A DNA stretch of 64,000 bases, taken from contig LS483371.1 in assembly GCA_900475325.1 (NCBI GenBank), positions 372,001 through 436,000 of the forward strand, in the 5' to 3' direction. The notes under the pieces were generated by a model, which saw only the letters and a program-made list of their open reading frames with translations, ran no database searches and was not told the origin of the DNA. The stretch's first letter is position 1. Each line of letters begins with the position of its first letter. This document shows positions 53,936 to 62,290 of the stretch, piece after piece. Source of the DNA: Paucimonas lemoignei. Its GTDB lineage: Bacteria > Pseudomonadota > Gammaproteobacteria > Pseudomonadales > Pseudomonadaceae. Position numbers and translations under genes: made by a program.

Positions 53936-55099
53936 ATGACCGTGTTGAAGATGACCGACCTCGACCTGCAAGGTAAGCGTGTACTGATCCGCGAAGACCT
54001 CAACGTCCCGATCAAGGACGGCGCTGTCAGCAGCGATGCACGTATTCTCGCGTCGCTGCCGACCATCAAGCTGGCTCTGGAAAAGGGCGCGGCCGTGATG
54101 GTCTGCTCGCACCTGGGTCGTCCGACCGAAGGTGAATTCTCTGCCGAGAACAGCCTCAAGCCGGTTGCCGAGTACCTGAGCAAGGCCCTGGGCCGCGAAG
54201 TGCCGTTGGTGGCCGATTATCTGGACGGTGTCGACGTCAAAGCTGGCGACATCGTGCTGTTCGAGAACGTGCGCTTCAACAAGGGCGAAAAGAAGAACGC
54301 AGACGAGCTGGCGCAGAAGTACGCAGCCCTGTGTGACGTGTTCGTGATGGACGCTTTCGGCACCGCACACCGCGCTGAAGGCTCGACCCACGGCGTTGCC
54401 AAGTTCGCCAAAGTTGCTGCTGCCGGTCCTCTGTTGGCTGCCGAGCTGGACGCACTGGGCAAGGCCCTTGGCGCACCGGCCCAGCCAATGGCCGCGATCG
54501 TGGCGGGTTCCAAGGTGTCCACCAAGCTTGACGTCCTCAACAGTCTGAGCGCCATCTGCAATCAACTGATCGTTGGCGGCGGCATTGCCAACACCTTCCT
54601 GGCCGCTGCGGGCCACAAGGTCGGCAAATCGCTGTACGAGCCGGACCTGCTGGACACTGCCCGTGAAATCGCGGGTAAGGTCAGCGTGCCGTTGCCAGTG
54701 GACGTGGTAGTGGCCAAGGAATTCGCCGAGAGCGCCACTGCAACCGTCAAACTGATCGCCGACGTTGCTGACGATGACATGATTCTGGATATCGGCCCGC
54801 AAACTGCAGCGCACTTTGCCGAACTACTGAAATCTTCCAAGACTATTCTGTGGAACGGCCCTGTGGGTGTGTTCGAGTTCGACCAGTTCGGCGAAGGCAC
54901 CAAAACCCTGGCCAAGGCGATTGCCGACAGCTCTGCATTCTCCATTGCAGGCGGTGGCGACACGCTGGCCGCGATTGATAAATATGGCGTTGCAGACAAG
55001 ATCTCCTACATTTCCACAGGTGGCGGTGCTTTCCTGGAGTTTGTGGAAGGCAAGGTTCTGCCCGCCGTCGAAATGCTGGAACAACGCGCCAAGTCCTGA
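53936..55099 (+). CDS. pgk: Phosphoglycerate kinase
   Basis: A 387-residue two-domain kinase of glycolysis/gluconeogenesis. [12 protein letters not shown] and [11 protein letters not shown] form the 3-phosphoglycerate side; [12 protein letters not shown] and the nucleotide loop [13 protein letters not shown], then [14 protein letters not shown], form the ATP side. Full length. It follows epd by 17 bases with a CAGGGATTCACTC ribosome site. Confidence 0.97.
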   Translation: MTVLKMTDLDLQGKRVLIREDLNVPIKDGAVSSDARILASLPTIKLALEKGAAVMVCSHLGRPTEGEFSAENSLKPVAEYLSKALGREVPLVADYLDGVDVKAGDIVLFENVRFNKGEKKNADELAQKYAALCDVFVMDAFGTAHRAEGSTHGVAKFAKVAAAGPLLAAELDALGKALGAPAQPMAAIVAGSKVSTKLDVLNSLSAICNQLIVGGGIANTFLAAAGHKVGKSLYEPDLLDTAREIAGKVSVPLPVDVVVAKEFAESATATVKLIADVADDDMILDIGPQTAAHFAELLKSSKTILWNGPVGVFEFDQFGEGTKTLAKAIADSSAFSIAGGGDTLAAIDKYGVADKISYISTGGGAFLEFVEGKVLPAVEMLEQRAKS

Positions 55100-55126
55100 T
55101 GACAGGCTTTGCGAAAGGGAATTGAA

Positions 55127-55351
55127 ATGCTCAAGCCATTACAACTGCTTATGATTGCCGCCTTGCTGGCCGGGTGCGCCAGCGAGCCGGAAGCCGAAGA
55201 GGTTGTGGATGAGCCCGCGCTGGCTCATGTTGGCTGTTATCAGGCTAACTGGCAGGCTGAAACCGTGCCGGTTATCTACAAACGCGGCGGTGCGGCGGTG
55301 CTGGAGAAGTACGAATTCATGCCGAATGTCGGGGCCGTTGGCTGTCACTAA
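55127..55351 (+). CDS. Small lipoprotein after pgk
   Basis: A 74-residue protein with lipobox LLAGC at about residues 13-17, so it is predicted to be lipid-anchored. The mature part has an acidic patch (SEPEAEEVVDEP) and two cysteines in VGCYQ and VGCH. The ATG at 55127 follows AAAGGGAATTG. No domain recognised. One of three consecutive small lipoproteins between pgk and fbaA. Confidence 0.75.
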   Translation: MLKPLQLLMIAALLAGCASEPEAEEVVDEPALAHVGCYQANWQAETVPVIYKRGGAAVLEKYEFMPNVGAVGCH

Positions 55352-55439
55352 GGCGCGATCAAAGCAGCAGTTTGGCAACATCTTGGGTCAGGAGCGGTCT
55401 TTAAAGGGTGGATAACCATTCTGGATAAGGACTTTCATC

Positions 55440-55637
55440 ATGAAAACCGCCGCCCTGACCCTGTTGAGTTGCTTGATATTTGCCGGTTGCAGCGGGTCTG
55501 GCACACATGCCAAGACCTGTGAAGTATTCAGCCCGGCGTCCGTGAACGTGCCAACGACCCAGAACGATCAACGGGTCGAGGCCCAGGCAACGGGCGAACC
55601 GGCCGATGATCGGAACCAGGAACAGAACTGCCCCTGA
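55440..55637 (+). CDS. Small lipoprotein, function unknown
   Basis: A 65-residue protein with lipobox IFAGC and a polar mature part containing two cysteines (AKTCEV and the near-terminal NCP). The ATG follows AAGGACTTTC. No family recognised. The conserved lipobox and the ribosome site argue that it is real despite its size. Confidence 0.65.
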   Translation: MKTAALTLLSCLIFAGCSGSGTHAKTCEVFSPASVNVPTTQNDQRVEAQATGEPADDRNQEQNCP

Positions 55638-55690
55638 GTGTTGAAGCAACTGGCATCTGCCTTGCTCCGCAGGGCAGGCCAGGAGAAGTA

Positions 55691-56014
55691 ATGAAAGGCT
55701 TGATTGCCCTTGCGACATTTGCAGTGCTAGGCGGTTGCGCCAGCATGAAGGCGCCGGAGCCCGGCGACAATTGGGCGCATTGGGTGTGCGACAGCAAAGC
55801 CCAGGTCCATTGGCGTTATGTCGACCCAGCCAAGGCTGAAGTCGATGTGCGCCTGAATGAGAGTGATCAGGTATTCCGACTCAAGGCCGAGCCGGGTGCG
55901 CCTGCGTTGTACAGCAATGGTGTGCTGGCGTTCCAGAACAAGGGCGATGAAGGCCTGGTGTACTGGGAAGCCACCAATGACTTGATCGGGCGCGGTTGCA
56001 AGCAGGCTCGCTGA
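55691..56014 (+). CDS. MliC-like lysozyme-inhibitor lipoprotein
   Basis: A 107-residue lipoprotein with lipobox LGGC. The mature domain (WVCDSKAQVHWRYVDPAKA, then a C-terminal GRGCKQA) has the pattern of MliC/PliC, outer-membrane inhibitors of c-type lysozyme, though the canonical inhibitory loop is not well preserved to my eye. AGGAGAAGTA precedes the ATG. Third in the lipoprotein trio. Confidence 0.7.
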   Translation: MKGLIALATFAVLGGCASMKAPEPGDNWAHWVCDSKAQVHWRYVDPAKAEVDVRLNESDQVFRLKAEPGAPALYSNGVLAFQNKGDEGLVYWEATNDLIGRGCKQAR

Positions 56015-56124
56015 CCGACCGATGATCCAGCGCACAGCCTTCGGGTTGTTGCGCAGAACTTGAATAGCAGCCGCCGCTATGGCCGGTTTGCACGATAACG
56101 ACCCTACCGGGAGAGAGACAGACA

Positions 56125-57189
56125 ATGGCACTTATCAGCATGCGCCAGATGTTGGACCACGCAGCCGAATTCGGTTATGGCGTCCCAGCTTTCAACGTGA
56201 ACAACCTGGAACAAATGCGCGCCATTATGGAAGCGGCCGACAAGACCGATTCCCCGGTGATCGTCCAGGCTTCGGCCGGTGCTCGCAAATACGCTGGCGC
56301 ACCGTTCCTGCGCCACCTGATCCTGGCGGCGGTTGAAGAATTCCCGCACATCCCGGTGGTCATGCACCAGGATCACGGCACCAGCCCTGACATCTGCCAG
56401 CGCTCCATCCAGCTGGGCTTCAGCTCGGTGATGATGGACGGCTCCCTGGGTGTCGACGGCAAAACGCCGACCACCTACGAATACAACGTCGAAGTGACGC
56501 GCCGCGTAGTGGCTTTCGCTCACGCCTGTGGCGTTTCGGTAGAAGGTGAGCTGGGTGTTCTGGGCTCACTGGAAACCGGCATGGCTGGCGAAGAAGACGG
56601 CGTGGGTGCTGAAGGCATGCTCGACCACAGCCAGATGCTGACCGACCCGGAAGAAGCGGCCGACTTCGTCAAGAAGACCCAGGTCGATGCCTTGGCAATC
56701 GCCATCGGCACCAGCCACGGCGCCTACAAGTTCACCAAGCCACCTACTGGTGACATCCTGGCGATCGACCGCATCAAGGAAATCCACAAGCGCATCCCGA
56801 ACACTCACCTGGTGATGCACGGTTCGTCTTCGGTCCCGCAAGAGTGGTTGAAAATCATCAACCAGTACGGCGGCGAAATCAAAGAAACCTACGGCGTACC
56901 GGTTGAAGAAATCGTTGAAGGCATCAAGCACGGCGTACGCAAGGTCAACATCGACACCGACCTGCGTCTGGCGTCCACTGGTGCCATCCGTGAGTTCATG
57001 GCCAAGAACCCAGGTGAGTTCGATCCGCGTAAATACCTGGCCAAGACCGTAACGGCCATGCGTGACGTCTGTATCGCTCGCTACGAAGCGTTCGGCACCG
57101 CTGGCAATGCGTCGAAGATCAAACCAGTTTCCCTGGACCTGATGTTCGAGCGTTATGCCCGTGGCGAACTGGATGCCAAAATCAACTGA
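56125..57189 (+). CDS. fbaA: Class II fructose-bisphosphate aldolase
   Basis: A 354-residue zinc aldolase of the type also used in the Calvin cycle (CBB subtype). [19 protein letters not shown] near the start, VMHQDHGTS with the catalytic Asp and zinc His, [14 protein letters not shown], and [13 protein letters not shown] with a zinc His are present. It completes the tktA-epd-pgk-fbaA set. Terminated by the hairpin at 57211-57239. Confidence 0.96.
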   Translation: MALISMRQMLDHAAEFGYGVPAFNVNNLEQMRAIMEAADKTDSPVIVQASAGARKYAGAPFLRHLILAAVEEFPHIPVVMHQDHGTSPDICQRSIQLGFSSVMMDGSLGVDGKTPTTYEYNVEVTRRVVAFAHACGVSVEGELGVLGSLETGMAGEEDGVGAEGMLDHSQMLTDPEEAADFVKKTQVDALAIAIGTSHGAYKFTKPPTGDILAIDRIKEIHKRIPNTHLVMHGSSSVPQEWLKIINQYGGEIKETYGVPVEEIVEGIKHGVRKVNIDTDLRLASTGAIREFMAKNPGEFDPRKYLAKTVTAMRDVCIARYEAFGTAGNASKIKPVSLDLMFERYARGELDAKIN

Positions 57190-57210
57190 GTCATGGTTGA
57201 TTGAGCACTC

Positions 57211-57239
57211 AAAAAGCCCGCAGCGATGCGGGCTTTTTT
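57211..57239 (+). terminator. Rho-independent terminator of fbaA
   Basis: AAAAAGCCCGCA, loop GCGA, TGCGGGCTTTTTT: a 12-bp stem with a T-run, 22 bases after the fbaA stop. Confidence 0.93.
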
Positions 57240-57398
57240 GTGGGCGAGTGTCTGGTCGTTGTGCGGATCAAATCAGTCTGGATAATTATTGTTACATCTT
57301 TGGCCTGATGAGCGTTGCTGTTGGCATATATAACGCGCATAGAGTTTTGGTGCGGGGCCGATATAGAGGAGGTCATCGTTTTTTATAGGGAATTAATC

Positions 57399-57929
57399 AT
57401 GGGGCTAGGGATAGAGAGTGTCGGCACCGTCACATTTTTTAAACAAGCATCATGTACGACTATTGATCATCCGGATGAGGTGACCAACTGTTTTACAGTC
57501 AGAAATCAGGAGGAGGCGAGTGAGAAACTAGCCCAGGCGGGAATTGAAGATCTTTCCGGGCTTGACGAGTTGTTGAAGGATATAGATTTTGCCTCGGTCA
57601 GCACCCGGCAGCTGAAGACAATCTCGTTATGGTTGGCGGACTCTGATTTGTATGATCGATGCGTGACCGGAGAATTTATCTCTGGTAACGCCGATTCAGA
57701 TATTGAGGGCAATCAGATAAACCTGGATGTCAAATTCAATGCTATTGCGTTGTTTCATCAAACGCTTAACGGGCATAACAACCTGGCATTAAGTATGCCA
57801 ATTTTAGCGCCGCAGGAGGGTTTTAAAGCGTGTACGCAAACACTTACCACTGCCAATCATGTTCTGAGTGCGTTGGTCTATTATGCGAATGCCGGCATAC
57901 GGCCACACTCTGTAGATGAGCGTGCATAG
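57399..57929 (+). CDS. Hypothetical protein, accessory region
   Basis: A 176-residue acidic soluble protein with no signal peptide, membrane segment or motif that I recognise. AGGGAATTAATC precedes the ATG at 57399; an in-frame start at 57315 lacks a ribosome site. Its codons are AT-richer than those of the glycolytic genes just upstream, which suggests acquisition by transfer. It converges on the exported gene at 57975 across a strong hairpin. Confidence 0.65.
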   Translation: MGLGIESVGTVTFFKQASCTTIDHPDEVTNCFTVRNQEEASEKLAQAGIEDLSGLDELLKDIDFASVSTRQLKTISLWLADSDLYDRCVTGEFISGNADSDIEGNQINLDVKFNAIALFHQTLNGHNNLALSMPILAPQEGFKACTQTLTTANHVLSALVYYANAGIRPHSVDERA

Positions 57930-57938
57930 GGTTAGGTT

Positions 57939-57966
57939 GTGCAGCAGCCCGAGGAGGCTGCTGCAC
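57939..57966 (+). terminator. Hairpin between convergent accessory genes
   Basis: A perfect 11-bp stem, GTGCAGCAGCC with GGCTGCTGCAC, and 6-base loop between two converging genes. No U-tract, but the position suits a shared terminator. Confidence 0.6.
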
Positions 57967-57974
57967 GGTAGAGC

Positions 57975-58352
57975 TTATCGTTTGATCGAAGTGCTTCCGC
58001 TGTAAACCATTGGATTAGCACGTTCATTGTGGTGTCGAACTCGGTAAGTGCCAGGCGCTACAGTAGTCGAAAGACTGCCGTGCGAAGAGGCTTGAATCCT
58101 ATTCCAGCGCGAGCCTTCAAGAGTTTCCAGGATCAGAAGCGGGGTATATCTCCCGTTAATCCCTTCAACCTTGGATTCGATTCCGATTGATAGACAGCTG
58201 CTGCCTTGAGATACCGAAAATGGTCCGTACGCAGTGACTTCTGCATTTGCGGGTAAAGACCCTGAGTATTGACTTGTAGTGGTCAGGCAGATCGCCTGAA
58301 CTTGTGTGGTGATCGTCAGTGCGAAGAGGGCAGTCAAAAATAATTTTTTCAT
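57975..58352 (-). CDS. Hypothetical exported protein
   Basis: A 125-residue protein with a clear signal peptide (KKLFLTALFALTITTQVQA) and a small, Ser/Gly/Thr-rich, predicted beta-sheet mature part with two cysteines (ICLTT, SSCLS) that could pair. No family recognised. AT-richer than the core genes nearby. Probably periplasmic or secreted. Confidence 0.68.
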   Translation of the reverse strand: MKKLFLTALFALTITTQVQAICLTTTSQYSGSLPANAEVTAYGPFSVSQGSSCLSIGIESKVEGINGRYTPLLILETLEGSRWNRIQASSHGSLSTTVAPGTYRVRHHNERANPMVYSGSTSIKR

Positions 58353-58562
58353 GGTTTTATCTCGTTTTTTAAATTAGCCGAAATGGCAATGTTTTTAAAG
58401 GTGAGCGATGCCGCACGAGCAGCTTCGCGGTATATAGTTATCGGGCTGTTAAGGTTGGCTGTAAGAAATGTATTACAGGTCGGGTAAATCCTTGTATTGC
58501 TTGATTGGTTTAAACGCACGTAATCGGATTGTGTTTATCCAGTCAAGACAAAAAGTCCCTGC

Positions 58563-58580
58563 ACTATCCTTTCGGATAGT
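58563..58580 (-). terminator. Small hairpin in the 58.4-58.9 kb gap
   Basis: ACTATCC, loop TTTC, GGATAGT. Read on the minus strand it is followed after 10 bases by a five-T run, so it could end transcription of the doubtful reading frame at 58623-58940. The remaining part of the gap from 58353 contains nothing I can assign. Confidence 0.4.
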
Positions 58581-58622
58581 TATTTATTAGGGCCTGCCAG
58601 TCTGAAGATGTTTAATAGGGTG

Positions 58623-58940
58623 TTAGAAGGCATAGATGTTGAATGCGCCACGCCAGCGTCGAGGTCCGTGGTCTATTTCCACGTCCAAAATGCTCATGTC
58701 TGGTTCGATAGCTTTCGCGTCGATGATGGGGCGTGCGGGAGGGTGTGACTGTGTGGCGGGATTGAAGTGTTGGATACCATCAGCAGGCTTCAAGGCGTTG
58801 GTTGCGGCATAAGGCTCGATGTGCGCGGGCAGCCCACCAGGAGTAGCACAGCGGCTTGTATAGGCTTGCCGGAGGAGCGCGCCGTGGATTTCGCAGCGAG
58901 GCGTCTCGGTGCTCGGCCTGGCTGGCGCTGTGCGGCCCAT
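58623..58940 (-). CDS. Doubtful reading frame, possibly a gene remnant
   Basis: A 105-codon frame rich in Pro, Ala and Arg in its first half with no family I recognise; the second half (DGIQHFNPATQSH, PDMSILDVEIDHG) reads more like real protein. It could be the 3' remnant of a larger decayed gene. The hairpin at 58563-58580 lies just downstream. I see no convincing ribosome site. Confidence 0.3.
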   Translation of the reverse strand: MGRTAPARPSTETPRCEIHGALLRQAYTSRCATPGGLPAHIEPYAATNALKPADGIQHFNPATQSHPPARPIIDAKAIEPDMSILDVEIDHGPRRWRGAFNIYAF

Positions 58941-58967
58941 GCAGGGCCGCTTCTTGCCGAGAAGGGG

Positions 58968-59453
58968 CTAACGACCCGCTTTTTCGTTACGCAGCATCAG
59001 CAAGCGCGAGGCTTCCTGATAGTCCGCCTGAAACGCCGAGCTACCGATCCACTCGATGGCGGTGTCTTCATCTTCGTCGTAGAACATCGCGCGGTACATG
59101 ATCAGCAAACCCATCATGAAGTCAGTGGCCTGCTCCTCGTCTTCTTCAGAAATCACCATCTCCAGCACGGGGTACTGCAGGAACACCGCACACATCGCCA
59201 ATTGGCTGATGGCCTGTGCCGCCTTCATGGTCTGGAAGAGATCGTCGAAGTCAGCGGGATCGAAGCCGTTCTCCACAATGTCCTTGAAGTCGAACGTGCT
59301 CAGATCAACCTCGACATCATCAAAAGGTTGATCAACCAGTGGCGAGGCAAAAATCGAATGCACAGCGCCCTTCACCGGTTTCTGCGACCGGTTCTGCTTG
59401 GCCTTGGCTTTCGCTCGTTGGGCGCGTTTATGCTGCTTGTCTGGCGAAGCCAT
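58968..59453 (-). CDS. Conserved hypothetical protein with Lys/Arg-rich N-terminus
   Basis: A 161-residue protein: a strongly basic N-terminal tail (KQHKRAQRAKAKAKQNRSQK), then an acidic and helical domain (FDFKDIVENGFDPADFDDLF, with an EEDEEQ stretch). The layout resembles small nucleic-acid- or ribosome-associated proteins, but no function can be named. Similar proteins occur in other Pseudomonas as hypotheticals. Confidence 0.72.
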   Translation of the reverse strand: MASPDKQHKRAQRAKAKAKQNRSQKPVKGAVHSIFASPLVDQPFDDVEVDLSTFDFKDIVENGFDPADFDDLFQTMKAAQAISQLAMCAVFLQYPVLEMVISEEDEEQATDFMMGLLIMYRAMFYDEDEDTAIEWIGSSAFQADYQEASRLLMLRNEKAGR

Positions 59454-59556
59454 GGAGTTGGGTCCTATTGTGGCGAGTAATCACAGGACGCCATTGAAGC
59501 GCAGATCGGGGGGAATATCCAAGGGTGTGGCTGCCAATGCTCAGGGCTGTAGCAAA

Positions 59557-59793
59557 TCATTTGCGCATCTCGCGAGGAAGTTTTAACGCTTCAGGCCACC
59601 AGTGCTTGCCGTCCTTGTCCATTTTCCAGGGGTTGTAAAACTCGCGGTAGTGATGGGGTTCGTTTTCCGTGTGGCCGGTCAGGCGCTGTTTTTCGGCTCG
59701 GCGATAAGCTCGATGCCAGGCTGCTTTGTCGTGGGCTTCAGAGGTGGCAGTGGTGATGCCAAAGATGGGGGTTTTACGGCGGCTTCTGCTCAT
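59557..59793 (-). CDS. Small basic conserved hypothetical protein
   Basis: A 78-residue basic protein, starting MSRSRRKTPIFGITTA and ending in LPREMRK, with Trp and His clusters (AWHRAYRRAEKQR, PHHYREFYNPW). The ATG at 59793 is chosen because the RSRRKTPI start is typical of this family; a longer frame to 59904 has no support. Function unknown. An 8-bp hairpin (GAGCACCG/CGGTGCTC, 59815-59834) lies upstream. Confidence 0.65.
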   Translation of the reverse strand: MSRSRRKTPIFGITTATSEAHDKAAWHRAYRRAEKQRLTGHTENEPHHYREFYNPWKMDKDGKHWWPEALKLPREMRK

Positions 59794-59900
59794 GGTGTAA
59801 ACCGGAGGCATGTGGAGCACCGTAATCGGTGCTCGCCCCGCTTTTCGCAGAGCCGCGTAGGTTAGCAGCTGCTGAGGTGATGAAAAAGCGCAGCGTGAAT

Positions 59901-60275
59901 TCAAACAATAATCGTATGAGGATAAGCGTGCATGGCGCTGTCGTGTGTCACCAGGCTGATGCCTTCGGCCATTGCCTGAGCAACCATGATGCGATCAAAC
60001 GGGTCGCGATGATGGTTTGGCAGGGCGCCTACGTTAAGTCCGTGGGCTGACGTGATGGGTATCTCAAGGTAGCCCGCATCCAGCAGTTCTTTGCGCAGCA
60101 CAGAAGGATTTACGCCCGTGCGCTCGGAGCCTTTGATCGTCAATTCCCAGATGCTGGCCGCACTGAAATACAAGGTGTTGGACTCATCGTCGATAAGTTG
60201 GGCTGCTGTTTTAGACAGCTTAGTGTCTCCAGTTGCAGCCCAGATCAGGACGTGAGTGTCGAGCAGTAACTTCAT
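59901..60275 (-). CDS. PIN-domain toxin, VapC family
   Basis: A 124-residue PIN-domain ribonuclease toxin. The acidic active site is visible: D6 (LLLDTHVLIW), E44 (ASIWELTIK), D94 in HRDPFDR and D112 (VTHDS). The stop codon side abuts the small basic gene; the start overlaps the antitoxin stop by ATGA, the standard coupling of these pairs. It likely cleaves RNA when the antitoxin is lost. Confidence 0.9.
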   Translation of the reverse strand: MKLLLDTHVLIWAATGDTKLSKTAAQLIDDESNTLYFSAASIWELTIKGSERTGVNPSVLRKELLDAGYLEIPITSAHGLNVGALPNHHRDPFDRIMVAQAMAEGISLVTHDSAMHAYPHTIIV

Positions 60276-60499
60276 TCCTTGCCCTCAAACAGGTCTGAGA
60301 TTTCAGCATCCATTGCGTCAGAAGCCTCTGCGTTGAATGTCATATTGGTCAGCATTCCGCGCCGCTTCGGAGGGGTGATAGGGACAAGTTTGGCGACAGG
60401 TATGCCTGCTTTGGCGATGATGATGGTTTCCCCGCCCGCAGCGGCATCTACAAGCTGTGAGAAGTGTGTCTTGGCGGCGTGGATGTTGTGGGTTTGCAT
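60272..60499 (-). CDS. Phd/YefM-family antitoxin
   Basis: A 75-residue antitoxin with an N-terminal DNA-binding Phd fold (AKTHFSQLVDAAAGGETIII, AKAGIPVAKLVPI) and a flexible C-terminal tail that should wrap the toxin. It is the first gene of the pair and probably autoregulates through the dyad at 60532-60554. Confidence 0.9.
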   Translation of the reverse strand: MQTHNIHAAKTHFSQLVDAAAGGETIIIAKAGIPVAKLVPITPPKRRGMLTNMTFNAEASDAMDAEISDLFEGKE

Positions 60500-60531
60500 G
60501 GTATTGCCTCCCGCGTATTAGTGATGTTTAC

Positions 60532-60554
60532 CTTAGTCCCGTGCATGGACTAAG
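60532..60554 (-). promoter_or_regulatory. Dyad upstream of the toxin-antitoxin pair
   Basis: CTTAGTCC and GGACTAAG separated by 7 bases, extended by TTTAC/GTAAA with a one-base slip. It lies 33 bases upstream of the antitoxin start, as expected for an autoregulatory operator. Confidence 0.6.
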
Positions 60555-60589
60555 TAAAGCAGGCGGAGGATGAAAACGCAGGCAATAAA

Positions 60590-60610
60590 AAACCCGCACT
60601 AGGCGGGTTT
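60590..60610 (-). terminator. Terminator of tRNA-Phe
   Basis: AAACCCGC, loop of 5, GCGGGTTT; on the minus strand it is followed by a run of six T. It lies about 40 bases beyond the tRNA 3' end. Confidence 0.88.
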
Positions 60611-60651
60611 TAGATTTTCAGATGATGCTGACACCACCTGAAATTAATGAG

Positions 60652-60727
60652 TGGTGCCCAGAGACGGAATCGAACCGCCGACACGGGGATTTTCAATCCC
60701 CTGCTCTACCGACTGAGCTATCTGGGC
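60652..60727 (-). tRNA. tRNA-Phe (GAA)
   Basis: 76 bases on the minus strand including an encoded CCA. The acceptor stem starts GCCCAGA and pairs with TCTGGGC; the D-loop region AGCTCAGTCGGTAGAGC, anticodon loop with GAA flanked by GGGGATT and AATCCCC, and T-loop GGTTCGATTCC are all canonical. The accessory region 57.2-60.5 kb lies on its 3' side. Confidence 0.97.
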
Positions 60728-60828
60728 AACGGGGCGCATTAAACGTGTTTTTCAGGGGGTCGTCAAGCATGTTTTTTAAAAAATCTTAATTATTACCGTC
60801 GCTTACGACCCGCACTGCTTGAAACGCT

Positions 60829-61101
60829 TTATTTCTCGGGGGGAACGTAGCCTTCGGCCTGGGCGTATTCCTCGCCGGACAGGAACTTGTCCATCTGGGT
60901 CTGGAGGTATTTGCGATCTTCGGCATTCATCATGTTCAGACGCTTTTCGTTGATCAGCAGGGTCTGGTGCTTCTGCCAGTCGGCCCAGGCTTTCTGCGAG
61001 ACGTGGTTGAAGATGTCTTCACCCTTGGCGCCTGGATAGGGGGCACGTTCCAGGCCGGGCAGTTCTTCTTTGTACTTACGGCACATTACGGTGCGGGTCA
61101 T
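60829..61101 (-). CDS. yggX: Oxidative damage protection protein YggX
   Basis: A 90-residue protein starting [20 protein letters not shown], with the conserved Cys7 and the [11 protein letters not shown] segment. YggX limits oxidative damage to iron-sulfur clusters and aids iron trafficking. Its start overlaps the mutY stop (ATGA), so the two are coupled. MutY itself carries a 4Fe-4S cluster, which makes the pairing functionally sensible. Confidence 0.96.
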   Translation of the reverse strand: MTRTVMCRKYKEELPGLERAPYPGAKGEDIFNHVSQKAWADWQKHQTLLINEKRLNMMNAEDRKYLQTQMDKFLSGEEYAQAEGYVPPEK

Positions 61102-62165
61102 GACGACTCTCCTGCGTTCAATACGTCGGCTGCGCGTTTCAGCAGCTTCTTCACCGGGGCGGCAAGGCCCAGGCGCGGCGGGGTGGCGAGGTTATACCAG
61201 AGCCAGTCGGCCTCGGCCACGTGATCAGCGGACTCCCGGGCTTCAATCAGCCAGGGTTCGATGCTCAATTGGAAGTGGCTGAAAGTATGGACCAGCCCAG
61301 GCAGCTCTTGATGTTTGCCCAGTTCCAGCGAGTGTTGCAGCGCCAGATGTTGCAGATCGTCGAAATCGTCCAGCTCCGGCAGGCTCCACAATCCGCCCCA
61401 CAGGCCGGTGGACGGGCGACGATAGAGCAGAATTGCGCCGTCGCGATTGGCGAGCATTGGCATCAGCGTGCGCTTCTGCGGGACTTCTTTGCGCGGCTTG
61501 GGGATCGGGTAGCGGGTTTCCAGGCCGAGCATGTGTGCCTGGCAGCCCGATTCCAACGGGCAGAGCAGGCAGCTGGGCTTGCTGCGCGTGCACAGTGTGG
61601 CGCCCAGATCCATCATTGCCTGCGTGTAGTGGTTGACCCGCGTCTGCGGCGTATAGCGCTCTGCAGTGGCCCACAGCTGTTTAGCCACCTTGGGTTCGCC
61701 GGGGTAGCCTTCCTGCGCTGTAAAGCGCGCCAGAACGCGTTTGACGTTGCCATCAAGGATCGGCGCCCGCAGGCCCATGCTCAAACTGGCAATGGCGCCA
61801 GCCGTGGACAGCCCGATGCCGGGCAGCAGGATGAGTTTTTCCACGTCTCGGGGGAATTCGCCGTCGTGGTCAGCGACGACGATTTTTGCGGTCTTCTGCA
61901 GATTGCGTGCGCGGGTGTAATAGCCCAGTCCGGTCCACAGATGAAGTACTTCGTCTTCGGGCGCTGCGGCGAGCGCTTCAACGCTGGGCAGGGCGTCCAT
62001 GAACCGGTCAAAGTAATTCAGAACGGTGCTGACCTGGGTCTGTTGCAGCATGATCTCCGATACCCAGACGCGATACGGGGTGATCCCTTGTTGCCAGGGC
62101 AGGTCATGTCGACCGTGCCGGTCATACCAGTCGAGTACAGCGCTGGAGAATTGCTCGGGTTGCAT
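61098..62165 (-). CDS. mutY: Adenine DNA glycosylase MutY
   Basis: A 355-residue enzyme that removes adenine mispaired with 8-oxoguanine. E37 ([10 protein letters not shown]) and D138 (LDGNVKRV) are the catalytic residues, [14 protein letters not shown] is the helix-hairpin-helix, C192, C199, C202 and C208 bind the 4Fe-4S cluster, and the C-terminal Nudix-like domain (from about 230) recognises 8-oxoG. The full domain set is present. Confidence 0.97.
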   Translation of the reverse strand: MQPEQFSSAVLDWYDRHGRHDLPWQQGITPYRVWVSEIMLQQTQVSTVLNYFDRFMDALPSVEALAAAPEDEVLHLWTGLGYYTRARNLQKTAKIVVADHDGEFPRDVEKLILLPGIGLSTAGAIASLSMGLRAPILDGNVKRVLARFTAQEGYPGEPKVAKQLWATAERYTPQTRVNHYTQAMMDLGATLCTRSKPSCLLCPLESGCQAHMLGLETRYPIPKPRKEVPQKRTLMPMLANRDGAILLYRRPSTGLWGGLWSLPELDDFDDLQHLALQHSLELGKHQELPGLVHTFSHFQLSIEPWLIEARESADHVAEADWLWYNLATPPRLGLAAPVKKLLKRAADVLNAGESS

Positions 62166-62201
62166 TGCTGATCCGGTACGTTTGTCTTGAGGTGTCTGAA
62201 A

Positions 62202-62279
62202 CCTTGTAGGAGCTGCCGAAGGCTGCGAATGCGCTCGTTCATGAGATCGCTTTCGCAGCCTTCGGCAGCTCCTACAGGG
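62202..62279. repeat. REPIN-like inverted pair, GCTGCCGAAGG subtype
   Basis: Arms CCTTGTAGGAGCTGCCGAAG and CCTTCGGCAGCTCCTACAGG, between the asmA-family gene and mutY on the same strand. Confidence 0.88.
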
Positions 62280-62290
62280 GGATTTCGTTG

